Assembly (NCBI GenBank): GCA_030652995.1
Contig: JAUSAG010000042.1
Location: 1-64,000 of the forward strand
Direction of reading: 5' to 3'
Source: Methylotenera sp.
Lineage (GTDB): Bacteria > Pseudomonadota > Gammaproteobacteria > Burkholderiales > Methylophilaceae
Length of the DNA: 64,000 bases
Below, in pieces: positions 25,442 to 33,812 of the stretch (the first letter of the stretch is position 1; the number at the start of each line of letters is the position of its first letter). The position numbers were made by a program, and so were the translations under genes. The notes beneath the pieces are model-generated. The model had not been told where the DNA came from, ran no database searches, and was given only the letters and a program-made list of their open reading frames with translations.

Positions 25442-25594
25442 CCATTTTCTCTATTACTTCATGGGGTTATCGCTTAAGTAAGTGCCATTCGTGTATAACC
25501 CCATTTTTATGAGGATCAACAATCAAACTCCTGCTGATTTCGCTAAAGCTTGTATGGAAAATTTCGAGAAAAATACTGCATAATACAAATACTT

Positions 25595-25614
25595 GCCCTG
25601 TTATTAAACAGGGC
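25595..25614. repeat. Short perfect palindrome before the EAL gene
   Basis: GCCCTGTT-ATTA-AACAGGGC lies 45 bases upstream of the probable start at 25659. It may be an operator or a 5'-leader hairpin. There is no T-run, so a terminator is unlikely. Confidence 0.45.
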
Positions 25615-25658
25615 CTAACTCAATTGGCCTAACTTCGTTATTGATGAGAAGAAAAAAA

Positions 25659-27605
25659 ATGTCCGACACCACCAGTTCCAAGGGTCGCGCCCGCTGGCTA
25701 CTGATCGTTTTTGTTGCCGTCATGCTCACCGTGTCTTCAGTGGCGTGGATGAGCATCGGGGCCGGCAAGGCAGTTAGCCAACAAGCTGAGGAACTTGCCG
25801 AACAGCGCATTCCAGAGTTGCGCGAAATTGCTGAACTTCAATCCGCCATGTCAGATCGGGTAACGCAGCTCTATCTTTCTTATTCAACCGGCGAGCGGCT
25901 GGTTTTACAGACGCAATACACCGAACGGGCGGAGCGTGTACATCTTCATGTGGATGCGCTGAGCCGGTTAAATCTGATGCCAGAAAAGCGCCAGGAATTC
26001 CTAGCCATGGTGCAGGCGTTTGATTTGCAAGCTCATCGATTTGATCAGGAGATGGCCAAAGGTGCAGACCGTAGTTGGGATATGCTACGTGAGCATTTGG
26101 CCGGTGCGCAAAGCGTGATTGATCAGATGACCGTCATGCTCGCCATGTGGCGTGATGAAATCAGCGTGACTGCACAAAAGAGCGGTGAGTCAGCACTCAG
26201 TGAAGTTGGCCGGCTGACCAAGTTGCAATTGGGTTTCAGTATCGCCGTCCTGCTGGTTTCCGCCTTTGTGCTTATCGCATTGTATGCACGTCTCAAGGAT
26301 CAGGACGAACTTTACCGGCGTGCTTATTTTGATGGTGTCACGGGCTTACCGAATCGCTGGAAACTGGAGCAACAGCTACAGATCAAGCTCGATCAGCATG
26401 GGACAGGTTGCTTGCAGATTCTGCGGATTGATCGCCTGAAAATTGTCGCCAGTACCTATGGGCACGAAACAGCGGATCAATTGATTCAAACCACGGCGCG
26501 CTGGTTGCAGACGCGTCTTGCATCGCATAACATCCCACATGGGCTTTATCGCTTGAATTCTGATAGTCTGGCGATTTTGTGTGAGCAGAGCGCTGCGCGT
26601 GCGGATGCTGAGCGCCTGGCCCAAGATCTGGCCAGCATCAGCAACCGGCCCTTCGAGTTGGGTGAGCGCGAGCTACGTATCGCGCTGGACATCGGCATTG
26701 CGCTCTTCCCTGGGGATGGTGAAAGTGTCAGCTGTCTTGTGCGTAATGCTGATGCCGCACTTAATGCAAAATCGAACGGAATCCACTACCGTTTCTTCGA
26801 AAAGCGGATGACTGACGATTCGGCATTCTGGCTGAGCACCGAGGGCTTGCTGCGGAGTGCGCTGGAGAAACAGGAATTTGAGTTGCACTACCAACCCAAG
26901 CAAAGTACCGATGGCAGCACAACGAAAGGGTCGGAAGCCCTTATTCGCTGGCGCCAGGGTGACAAACTGGTTTCTCCCGCACTCTTTATTCCCGTCGCCG
27001 AGGATAGTGGTTTGATCTTACCGATCGGCACCTGGGTGCTCTACGAAGCGTGTCGCCAATGGCGCGCCTGGGCGGATTCTGGGCTACCGTTCCTGCCAAT
27101 TGCCGTCAATGTCTCGGCCCAGCAGTTTCAGGATGAAGCTTTTCCGGCGCTGGTTGCAGATGCCTTGCAGCAATACGCCATTCCCCAAGGCATGATCGAA
27201 CTGGAAATTACCGAGGCCGTTGCCGCCGACCATCCGGAGCGCGTTATCGCCACCATGCAACAGTTAAAACAGGCAGGTGTTTCGCTGGCCATTGATGATT
27301 TTGGAACGGGCTACTCGTCATTGTCCTATTTGCAGCGCTTCCCGATTGACACCTTGAAAATCGATCAGGCTTTTGTGCGAACCATGGGCAGTTCGCCCGA
27401 GGATGCCGCCATCGTCAGTCTGATCATGTCGCTGGCCAAGTCACTTCGTCTGAAAGTGGTTGCCGAAGGTGTCGAAACAACCGAGCAACAGGAGCAACTT
27501 TCGGCGCTGGATTGCGATCTTCTGCAAGGCTATTTGTTCAGCAAGCCAATCCCTGCGACGGAATTCGCGCTCCGCCTGCAGTCTACACAATCTGCATCAC
27601 AATAA
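25659..27605 (+). CDS. Membrane c-di-GMP phosphodiesterase with degenerate GGDEF (GGDEF-EAL)
   Basis: Of several in-frame starts (25641, 25644, 25659), ATG 25659 is preferred because GAGAAG lies a normal distance upstream. The protein has a membrane helix near its N-terminus, a periplasmic helical sensor (about 35-190), a second helix at about 195-215, a degenerate GGDEF domain and an EAL domain. FDGVTGLPNR is intact, but the active site reads SLAILCE instead of GGDEF. The EAL motifs are intact: EALIRW, NVSAQQF, LEITE, IDDFGTGYSSLSYL, KIDQAFV, VAEGVET and GYLFSKP. It is predicted to hydrolyse c-di-GMP. GC content is clearly above the neighbouring genes. Confidence 0.88.
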   Translation: MSDTTSSKGRARWLLIVFVAVMLTVSSVAWMSIGAGKAVSQQAEELAEQRIPELREIAELQSAMSDRVTQLYLSYSTGERLVLQTQYTERAERVHLHVDALSRLNLMPEKRQEFLAMVQAFDLQAHRFDQEMAKGADRSWDMLREHLAGAQSVIDQMTVMLAMWRDEISVTAQKSGESALSEVGRLTKLQLGFSIAVLLVSAFVLIALYARLKDQDELYRRAYFDGVTGLPNRWKLEQQLQIKLDQHGTGCLQILRIDRLKIVASTYGHETADQLIQTTARWLQTRLASHNIPHGLYRLNSDSLAILCEQSAARADAERLAQDLASISNRPFELGERELRIALDIGIALFPGDGESVSCLVRNADAALNAKSNGIHYRFFEKRMTDDSAFWLSTEGLLRSALEKQEFELHYQPKQSTDGSTTKGSEALIRWRQGDKLVSPALFIPVAEDSGLILPIGTWVLYEACRQWRAWADSGLPFLPIAVNVSAQQFQDEAFPALVADALQQYAIPQGMIELEITEAVAADHPERVIATMQQLKQAGVSLAIDDFGTGYSSLSYLQRFPIDTLKIDQAFVRTMGSSPEDAAIVSLIMSLAKSLRLKVVAEGVETTEQQEQLSALDCDLLQGYLFSKPIPATEFALRLQSTQSASQ

Positions 27606-28150
27606 AAATCTGCCATGTCCGAGCGTCCTTACCCTCACAGAAGTGAATCAAGGAAGGTGAATTCAAGTTGCAAGTGCACCATCTAAGCTTCACAATATTC
27701 ACATCTAAACTTGCATCGCGGTCATAGCTCTGATCCTTAGCGGCATAGTAGCCTGCAAATTGAAACGCGTGCGTCCACTTCAATTGCAGAGTGACTTCTT
27801 CTAGCGCAAGGTCGCACCGCTAAAGAAAATACCCGCGAGAATCAGGATGCCTCGAATGATCAGTGTGTTGAGACGCATAGAATTGAGATTAGCTTATTAC
27901 TTGAGATGCTTCTTATGCGTTAAAGACCTGCAGAAAAATCATTAAAATGTTATTTTTTATGTTTATGCGCATGCGATGACACAGTAAAGATCGCTTATGT
28001 GCTGAAAGTACTCATTAACGTTGTAAATCTGTGCGGCTACTTAGTCCCATAAAGTTGACATTCAGAGACACACACAAGTTTCAGCCATGGGCAGAACTGG
28101 TCACGGTTATGTTACAAAAGTGAAAAAAGTAGCGTTCAGCCGCGGGCTTT
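27606..28150. other. Intergenic region holding a decayed gene
   Basis: This 545-base stretch contains the NMT1/THI5-type fragment described at 27680-27878. The remainder to 28150 shows no gene or RNA that I can recognise. Confidence 0.5.
27680..27878 (-). pseudogene. Fragment of an NMT1/THI5-type ABC substrate-binding protein
   Basis: The minus strand from ATG 27878 encodes a signal-peptide-like start (MRLNTLIIRGILILAGIFF). A frameshift then moves to a frame reading LEEVTLQLKWTHAFQFAGYY, AAKD and DASLDVNI. This LKW-x-H-x-FQFAGYYAA(K/R)...GLDV pattern is the N-terminus of NMT1/THI5-like periplasmic binding proteins (pyrimidine, taurine or nitrate type), often fused to signalling domains. Homology stops after about 45 residues. 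It is thus a frameshifted, truncated remnant following the EAL gene. Confidence 0.6.
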
Positions 28151-28588
28151 CTAACCCAGCCTCATATTCACATGCAAAATTCCCGCATCCAGATACGGCT
28201 CGCTACACACCTCAAAACCTGCCTTTTGATAAAAAGGTATCGCATGCATTTGTGCTGAAAGTGTAATTGGTTGCATGCCTTGTTGCTGATATTGCGCCAC
28301 TGCCGCATAAAGTATCGCTTTGCCCACACCTAAGCCTCGCCACGGCTGTAGCACCGCCATACGGCCTATGCTGCCATACCCCGGCAACCTTGCACAGCCT
28401 ATGGCGACACCTCCGTCATTAATCGCTAGTAAATGCAGAGCTTCATCATCTAGACCATCCCATTCCAACGCAATCGGCACGTGTTGCTCAATAATAAATA
28501 CTTGCTCACGTACGGTTTTTAGCTGTATCGCGTGGGTTTGCCATATTACTTTTTGAATATCGAATTGAATATTGAAATCGTGTTGCAA
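28151..28588 (-). CDS. GNAT N-acetyltransferase (ElaA-like)
   Basis: The 145-residue product has the GNAT acetyl-CoA motif AVLQPWRGLGVGKAIL followed by AQMHAIPFYQKAGF at the C-terminal motif B. The start IQFDIQKVIWQTHAIQLKTV fits the ElaA-like subgroup. The acceptor substrate is unknown. It is divergent from the DoxX-family gene with about 80 bases between. Confidence 0.85.
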   Translation of the reverse strand: MQHDFNIQFDIQKVIWQTHAIQLKTVREQVFIIEQHVPIALEWDGLDDEALHLLAINDGGVAIGCARLPGYGSIGRMAVLQPWRGLGVGKAILYAAVAQYQQQGMQPITLSAQMHAIPFYQKAGFEVCSEPYLDAGILHVNMRLG

Positions 28589-28671
28589 TGTTTACCTCTT
28601 GCAGGCTGTAGCAGTAACAGGCATTATGCGTCTTTATGTTTTAAATTTATCGATTTATTTTAAGGCTTTAT

Positions 28672-29040
28672 ATGCAAAAATATTTACCTACCGTTGCACG
28701 AGTTTTATTATCGCAAATTTTTCTAGTTCAAGTTGTCGCACTGATTATTGGTTTTAGCAGTCACCCAGAGGGTTACCAGCAATATCAGGCTCAACTTGGT
28801 AGTTTAGGCCTGCCCGGAATTTTTGCCCCATTGATTATCTTAATTAATCTGCTAGGCGGTGCGGCTTTATTTTTGGGTTACAAAACAAAGGCATTTGCAT
28901 TAATCATGGCGATTTACGCTGTGATTCTTACTTTCCTGCTCAAATTACCTGTATTGCAATATCTTGCGATTGCTGGCGGCTTGCTGATGCTGTACTTGAA
29001 CCCGAATACTGCATGCAGTATTGATAATTTGAAAAAATAA
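28672..29040 (+). CDS. DoxX-family membrane protein
   Basis: The 122-residue protein has four membrane helices. Family landmarks are ARVLLSQIFLVQVVALIIGF, GLPGIFAPLIILINLLGGAALFLGY with the central GGAAL motif, and LMLYLNP near the C-terminus. DoxX/YqjF-like proteins are small membrane redox or thiol-stress proteins. No ribosome site stands out. It is followed by a good terminator. Confidence 0.85.
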   Translation: MQKYLPTVARVLLSQIFLVQVVALIIGFSSHPEGYQQYQAQLGSLGLPGIFAPLIILINLLGGAALFLGYKTKAFALIMAIYAVILTFLLKLPVLQYLAIAGGLLMLYLNPNTACSIDNLKK

Positions 29041-29065
29041 CTCCGGCTATTCAGTAAAATAAAGT

Positions 29066-29095
29066 GGCCTAGGATATTTCCCTAGGCCGTTTTTT
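29066..29095 (+). terminator. Terminator after the doxX-like gene
   Basis: GGCCTAGG pairs with CCTAGGCC around ATATTTC and is followed by GTTTTTTATT. It also overlaps the convergent MBL gene's stop. Confidence 0.85.
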
Positions 29096-30035
29096 ATTCC
29101 CACTCCAGTGCGGGATAAATTGTATTTACATTTCGCCGGTTGGCCACATCAAATAGCTTCCATTTACCTTTCTCAGATGCGGCCGCAGTATCCATTGATT
29201 TTTCCATGCCTTCGTTATTTTTAATGCTGTTGCGCACATCGGCTAATAATACGTTTAAATAACGCTGTGCATCCGAAAGTGCTGCAATCCAGTCTTTAGT
29301 GACTGGTCCATGGCCTGGCACTACCTGTTTTGCATCACTCGATTTAAGCTTTTCTATCTCTGCGATAAGTCCTTTAACATCAGATTCAATGACGGGTGTA
29401 CGTTCAATAAATAAAAGATCACCTGTAAACAAAGTACCAGTTTTACTATCAATCATTGAAACATCAGTATTGGTATGGGCAACAGGGTGCGCTGTCAGCA
29501 TTAATTTACGGCCGCCTAAATCCAGCTCCAGTTTATCCTTAACGGCCAACGTGGGTTTAATCAACTCCGTGCCGACTGCATCCTCATGCAGAAATCTTGC
29601 ATTGAGTTTTGCATATTGCTCTTTTCGTGACTCCATTGCATTTGCCAATTTTTCATGTCCGACAAACTCAGGTTTGTCTGCAAGAAAAGCCGCATTACCG
29701 TAAATATGGTCTGGATGAACATGGCTATTCACCACATACAGCACAGGCAGTGAGGTTATTTGTCGAATCGCCTCGCGTAACTGCCGACCCACTTTTAAAC
29801 TGCCTCCAGTATCTATTACCGCTACGCCACGGCTACCCACAATAAAGCTTATGTTGCAGATATCCCCTTGATAGCCGGTATCAATATCGAGGTGTTCACC
29901 ATGATGCACATAGATGCCATCACCGACATTTTCCATCTTAAAATCTTCTGAACTCGCCTTGACTGACTGCACAGCCTGCAAGTTAGCACAGCCTATAAGG
30001 CTAAGTACGCTCATGATTATCATTAGAATTCGCAT
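29094..30035 (-). CDS. Quinoprotein-relay-type zinc metallohydrolase (MBL fold lipoprotein)
   Basis: The 313-residue product has a lipoprotein signal with lipobox LIGC at residues 13-16. The metallo-beta-lactamase fold follows, with SHVHPDH (zinc site), a later His in AHPVAHTNTD, TGDLLFIERTP with the bridging Asp, and VPGHGP. It resembles SoxH-related quinoprotein-relay zinc metallohydrolases found with PQQ-dependent dehydrogenases in methylotrophs. It is divergent from a cytochrome b561-type gene, supporting a periplasmic redox role. The substrate is unknown. Confidence 0.78.
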   Translation of the reverse strand: MRILMIIMSVLSLIGCANLQAVQSVKASSEDFKMENVGDGIYVHHGEHLDIDTGYQGDICNISFIVGSRGVAVIDTGGSLKVGRQLREAIRQITSLPVLYVVNSHVHPDHIYGNAAFLADKPEFVGHEKLANAMESRKEQYAKLNARFLHEDAVGTELIKPTLAVKDKLELDLGGRKLMLTAHPVAHTNTDVSMIDSKTGTLFTGDLLFIERTPVIESDVKGLIAEIEKLKSSDAKQVVPGHGPVTKDWIAALSDAQRYLNVLLADVRNSIKNNEGMEKSMDTAAASEKGKWKLFDVANRRNVNTIYPALEWE

Positions 30036-30143
30036 GAATTATTCCCTATGTGAGTGTTACCGATTAGAATGATGCGGTTTTATGCAATTATTTGCTGTGA
30101 TGCATGTCACATACAATAAGTTTAATTTCTTCAGGATATTACT

Positions 30144-30743
30144 ATGAATCAGGCTTCAACACGTTATACAAAAGTAGCGGTAATTTTGCACGGGCTAGTT
30201 GCCCTAGGTATTTTTACCATGTTTGCACTTGGCTGGTATATGAGTGACATTCCAAAAGAGGCGGCAAAGCAATCAGCTTTTGATCTTTTTGATTTAGGTA
30301 TTTATACATGGCAACTGGCAGAAGAGGCCAGCCCCAGAACCTTCTACTTCAATTTGCATAAATCCATAGGCGTAACATTATTAGCCTTGATTGCATTTCG
30401 TGTTTTTTGGCGTATCACGCATCGCCCGCCTGCAATGCTGACTTCATACAAAGTATGGGAGAAGAAACTTGCCACAGGTACACATCACTTACTATACCTG
30501 CTGATGGTTGCCGTGCCATTGTCAGGTTTAATTATGGCGCTTAACAGTAAATATGGTTTGATGTGGTTTGGTATTGATGTAATTGGTGGCCTAGACAACA
30601 AAGATGTTCGCGAACTATTCAAAGAGGTGCATGAAAGTGTAGGGGTTATCATGCTGATAGCGATTATTCTGCACGCTACAGGGGCACTGAAACACAAATT
30701 TATTGATAAAGATGACACCATGAAAAGAATGTCACTGAAATAA
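30144..30743 (+). CDS. Cytochrome b561 family protein
   Basis: The 199-residue membrane protein has four helices. Candidate haem-ligand histidines are in KVAVILHGLVALG, NLHKSIGV, ATGTHHLLYLLM and ESVGVIMLIAIILHATGALKH, the pattern of CybB-type di-haem b561 proteins. It would pass electrons between the quinone pool and a periplasmic partner. It lies divergently from the quinoprotein-relay hydrolase. CAGGATATTACT precedes the ATG. Confidence 0.88.
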   Translation: MNQASTRYTKVAVILHGLVALGIFTMFALGWYMSDIPKEAAKQSAFDLFDLGIYTWQLAEEASPRTFYFNLHKSIGVTLLALIAFRVFWRITHRPPAMLTSYKVWEKKLATGTHHLLYLLMVAVPLSGLIMALNSKYGLMWFGIDVIGGLDNKDVRELFKEVHESVGVIMLIAIILHATGALKHKFIDKDDTMKRMSLK

Positions 30744-30753
30744 GCACTGAATA

Positions 30754-30787
30754 GCAAAAAGCCCATCGTTGATGGGCTTTTTGCTAT
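30754..30787. terminator. Bidirectional terminator between cytochrome b and PepSY genes
   Basis: AAAAAGCCCATC pairs perfectly with GATGGGCTTTTT around GTT. Both strands have a T-run, so it serves both convergent genes. Confidence 0.93.
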
Positions 30788-30800
30788 GTATTTCAATACG

Positions 30801-31121
30801 TTATCGATCTAGTCCGTCTTCTACGATTTCTCCGCTAACCGCATCACACTCGATTTCCCATGTGTTACCGTCTTTGCCTTGAATATCAATATCAAACAAC
30901 ATACGTCCATCGTCCTGCTCCATCTCGACCTCAATCACTGCACCAGGATGGCGTTCCAGAGAAGCCTTGATGCAGTCATTCATTTTGGCGTTATGCTGTT
31001 CTGCATCTGTAATTGCAGGCCTTACATAATGACGGTTCTCTTTTTTTAGTAGAATTGCGCCCGCTGCACCCACCCCAACCAAAGCAACGGCTACTAAAGC
31101 TAAAACGATTTTTCTCATCAT
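30801..31121 (-). CDS. PepSY-domain periplasmic protein
   Basis: The 106-residue product has a signal peptide or anchor (LALVAVALVGVGAAGAILL). One PepSY repeat follows, with ERHPGAVIEVEMEQDDG, LFDIDIQGKDGN and TWEIECDAVSGEIVE. PepSY proteins often inhibit proteases or accompany redox and iron-reducing membrane proteins. It is convergent with the cytochrome b gene. The exact role is unknown. Confidence 0.85.
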   Translation of the reverse strand: MMRKIVLALVAVALVGVGAAGAILLKKENRHYVRPAITDAEQHNAKMNDCIKASLERHPGAVIEVEMEQDDGRMLFDIDIQGKDGNTWEIECDAVSGEIVEDGLDR

Positions 31122-31247
31122 ATCTCTCCTGATTAAATGACAGTGTGAATTGTACAGTGATAGCCTTAATGGCCTGTATAACTTAAATCAATTGATACAT
31201 CATTCTCAACTAATGGGCTATGCTATCACACCACAGCACTTTTCAAA

Positions 31248-32315
31248 TTAAGACTGATGGTATTGCATGCTATGAATGCGCACTGCTTGAAGCATGGCTG
31301 CTGCATTCTCAGGTGGCGTCCATTGTGTAATGCCGTGCCCTAAATTAAATACGTGACCATTACCATGCCCATAGCTAGCCAATACGCTCGCTACCTCTTT
31401 TTCAATTGCCTCAGGCGTAGAAAGCAATATTGCGGGATCGAGATTACCCTGCAGTGCTACTTTATCGCCCACTCGCTTACGCGCACTACCGATATCTACT
31501 GCCCAATCTAAACCTAGTGCATCTGCACCAATTTCAGCTTGTGCTTCTAGCCATAGCGCGCCACCTTTGGTAAATACGATACTGGGTACTTTTTGGCCTT
31601 CGCTATTTTTAGTTAAACCTGCGACGATTTTTTGCATATAGTTGAGTGAAAACTCCTTATACGCATTGTGTGAAAGCGCACCACCCCATGAATCAAAGAT
31701 CATCACAGCCTGCGCACCCGCTGCAATTTGCGCATTTAGATACTGAATCACCGTTTGCGCCGTGGTTTCTAAAATATGGTGCAGTAAATCTGGGCGCGCA
31801 TAAGCCATTTTTTTAATGGTTAAAAAGTCTGTGCCGCCTTTACCTTCCACCATGTAAGTAGCGAGTGTCCACGGACTGCCTGAAAAACCAATCAACGGCA
31901 GACGGCCATTCAGAGCTTTCCGAATGCTACTGACAGCATCAAACACATATTGCAACTTTGCCATGTCGGGCACGGTTAGTTGTTGAATGTCAGATTCTTG
32001 TTGTAGCGTACGCTCAAATTTAGGGCCTTCACCTTCTTCAAAATACAAACCTAGACCCATTGCGTCCGGCACAGTCAAAATGTCAGAAAAAAGAATGGCA
32101 GCGTCAAGAAGTGGATAGCGATCTAAAGGCTGAAGGGTTACATCTGTTGCAAATTGTGCATTTTTACAAAGCTGCAAAAAACTGCCCGCAGTTTTGCGAC
32201 TTTCACGATATTCAGGTAAATAACGGCCAGCTTGGCGCATCATCCACACTGGGGTGTAATCGGTTGGTTGACGCATCAAAGCGCGAAGGAAGGTATCGTT
32301 TTGTAGTATTGTCAT
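31248..32315 (-). CDS. hemE: Uroporphyrinogen decarboxylase HemE
   Basis: The start at 32315 ([15 protein letters not shown]) is preferred over an upstream ATG at 32354 because it matches the family's N-terminus and has GAG in position. The product (about 355 residues) has [16 protein letters not shown] near the N-terminus, a FSDIL motif, [16 protein letters not shown] and a C-terminal FNLGHGI. It decarboxylates uroporphyrinogen III to coproporphyrinogen III in haem synthesis. It follows gltD on the same strand with about 70 bases between. Confidence 0.95.
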   Translation of the reverse strand: MTILQNDTFLRALMRQPTDYTPVWMMRQAGRYLPEYRESRKTAGSFLQLCKNAQFATDVTLQPLDRYPLLDAAILFSDILTVPDAMGLGLYFEEGEGPKFERTLQQESDIQQLTVPDMAKLQYVFDAVSSIRKALNGRLPLIGFSGSPWTLATYMVEGKGGTDFLTIKKMAYARPDLLHHILETTAQTVIQYLNAQIAAGAQAVMIFDSWGGALSHNAYKEFSLNYMQKIVAGLTKNSEGQKVPSIVFTKGGALWLEAQAEIGADALGLDWAVDIGSARKRVGDKVALQGNLDPAILLSTPEAIEKEVASVLASYGHGNGHVFNLGHGITQWTPPENAAAMLQAVRIHSMQYHQS

Positions 32316-32384
32316 GAGCTTACTCAAAAATTTGGGGATGCACATCATATGCATCCCCAGCCATTTTACTAGAATTAACGCTAC

Positions 32385-33812
32385 TTAGCGTGGCAATACT
32401 GAAGTGCCCATTAAAAATTCGTCTACTGCACGCGCAGCCTGACGACCTTCACGAATTGCCCAAACCACCAATGATTGGCCTCGACGCACATCACCCGCTA
32501 CAAACACTTTAGCTTTATTAGTTGCGTAGCAACCTGCGCCATCCGTAGTTGCTTTGGCATTACCGCGCTGGTCTTTCTCAACACCAAATGCTTCCAGCAA
32601 CTTTTGCACTGGAGAAACAAAGCCCATGGCCAAAAATACCAAATCTGCCGGAATAGTAAATTCTGAACCAGGCACTTCTGCCATCTTGCCGTCTTTCCAC
32701 TCAACACGCGCTCCTTTAAGTGCAACCACTTTACCATTTTCACCAATCAGTTCTTTAGTGGTAATTGACCAGTCACGGTTTGCGCCTTCTTCATGCGAGC
32801 TTGAAGTACGCATTTTGAGTGGCCAGTTTGGCCAAACAAGTTCTTTATTCTCTTTTTCAGGCGGCTGTGGCATCAGCTCAAACTGCGTAATACTCGCAGC
32901 ACCATGACGGTTTGAGGTGCCAACGCAGTCTGACCCTGTATCACCGCCACCAATCACTATGACGTGCTTACCTGTGGCTTTGATTTGATTAGGGACGTTA
33001 TCGCCCGCAACCACTTTATTCTGCGGCGTCAAAAAGTCCATCGCAAAATGAACACCCTCTAACCCACGGCCTATCACTGGTAAATCACGGGGGTGCTCTG
33101 CACCTGCGGCTAAGATGACCGCATCAAACTCCGCGACCAAGTCATCAGTACTCACATTTTCACCTACGTGCTGATTTACGCGAAACTCAACGCCTTCAGC
33201 CCCCATTTGCAACATGCGACGGTCAATATGTGACTTTTCCATTTTAAAATCTGGAATACCATAACGTAACAAACCACCAATTCGGCTATTTTTTTCTAAC
33301 ACAACCACATTATGACCCGCTCGTGCTAATTGTTGTGCCGTAGCCAAACCTGCGGGGCCTGAACCTACAACAGCTATCTTCTTACCTGTTTTGTTGGGGT
33401 TGATTTGCGGCTGCACCCAATTATTTTCCCACGCTTTATCAATAATCGCATGCTCGATAGATTTAATACCTACCGCATCATCATTGATATTCAAAGTACA
33501 AGCTGCTTCACAAGGTGCAGGGCAGATACGACCCGTAAATTCCGGGAAGTTATTGGTTGAATGCAACACATCAATCGCACCACGCCAATCTTGGTGGTAA
33601 ACCAAATCATTCCAGTCTGGAATAATATTGTTGATGGGGCAACCTGTCGTACAAAAAGGAATGCCACAATCCATACAACGTGCACCTTGCTGTTTGGCTT
33701 GGTCATCGGTCAAATGCAACACAAACTCTTTGTAATTTTTGACGCGGCTGGTCACTGGAAGATAGTCTTCTGACAAACGCTCAAATTCTAGAAAACCTGT
33801 AATTTTGCCCAT
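32385..33812 (-). CDS. gltD: Glutamate synthase small subunit GltD
   Basis: The 475-residue flavoprotein has the N-terminal Fe-S cysteine motif [14 protein letters not shown] and a FAD-binding [20 protein letters not shown] second nucleotide-binding site is [13 protein letters not shown] (NADPH), with the C-terminal [21 protein letters not shown]. It supplies electrons to GltB. Its start overlaps the gltB stop at 33812, as in the conserved gltBD operon (gltB first on the minus strand). Confidence 0.97.
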   Translation of the reverse strand: MGKITGFLEFERLSEDYLPVTSRVKNYKEFVLHLTDDQAKQQGARCMDCGIPFCTTGCPINNIIPDWNDLVYHQDWRGAIDVLHSTNNFPEFTGRICPAPCEAACTLNINDDAVGIKSIEHAIIDKAWENNWVQPQINPNKTGKKIAVVGSGPAGLATAQQLARAGHNVVVLEKNSRIGGLLRYGIPDFKMEKSHIDRRMLQMGAEGVEFRVNQHVGENVSTDDLVAEFDAVILAAGAEHPRDLPVIGRGLEGVHFAMDFLTPQNKVVAGDNVPNQIKATGKHVIVIGGGDTGSDCVGTSNRHGAASITQFELMPQPPEKENKELVWPNWPLKMRTSSSHEEGANRDWSITTKELIGENGKVVALKGARVEWKDGKMAEVPGSEFTIPADLVFLAMGFVSPVQKLLEAFGVEKDQRGNAKATTDGAGCYATNKAKVFVAGDVRRGQSLVVWAIREGRQAARAVDEFLMGTSVLPR

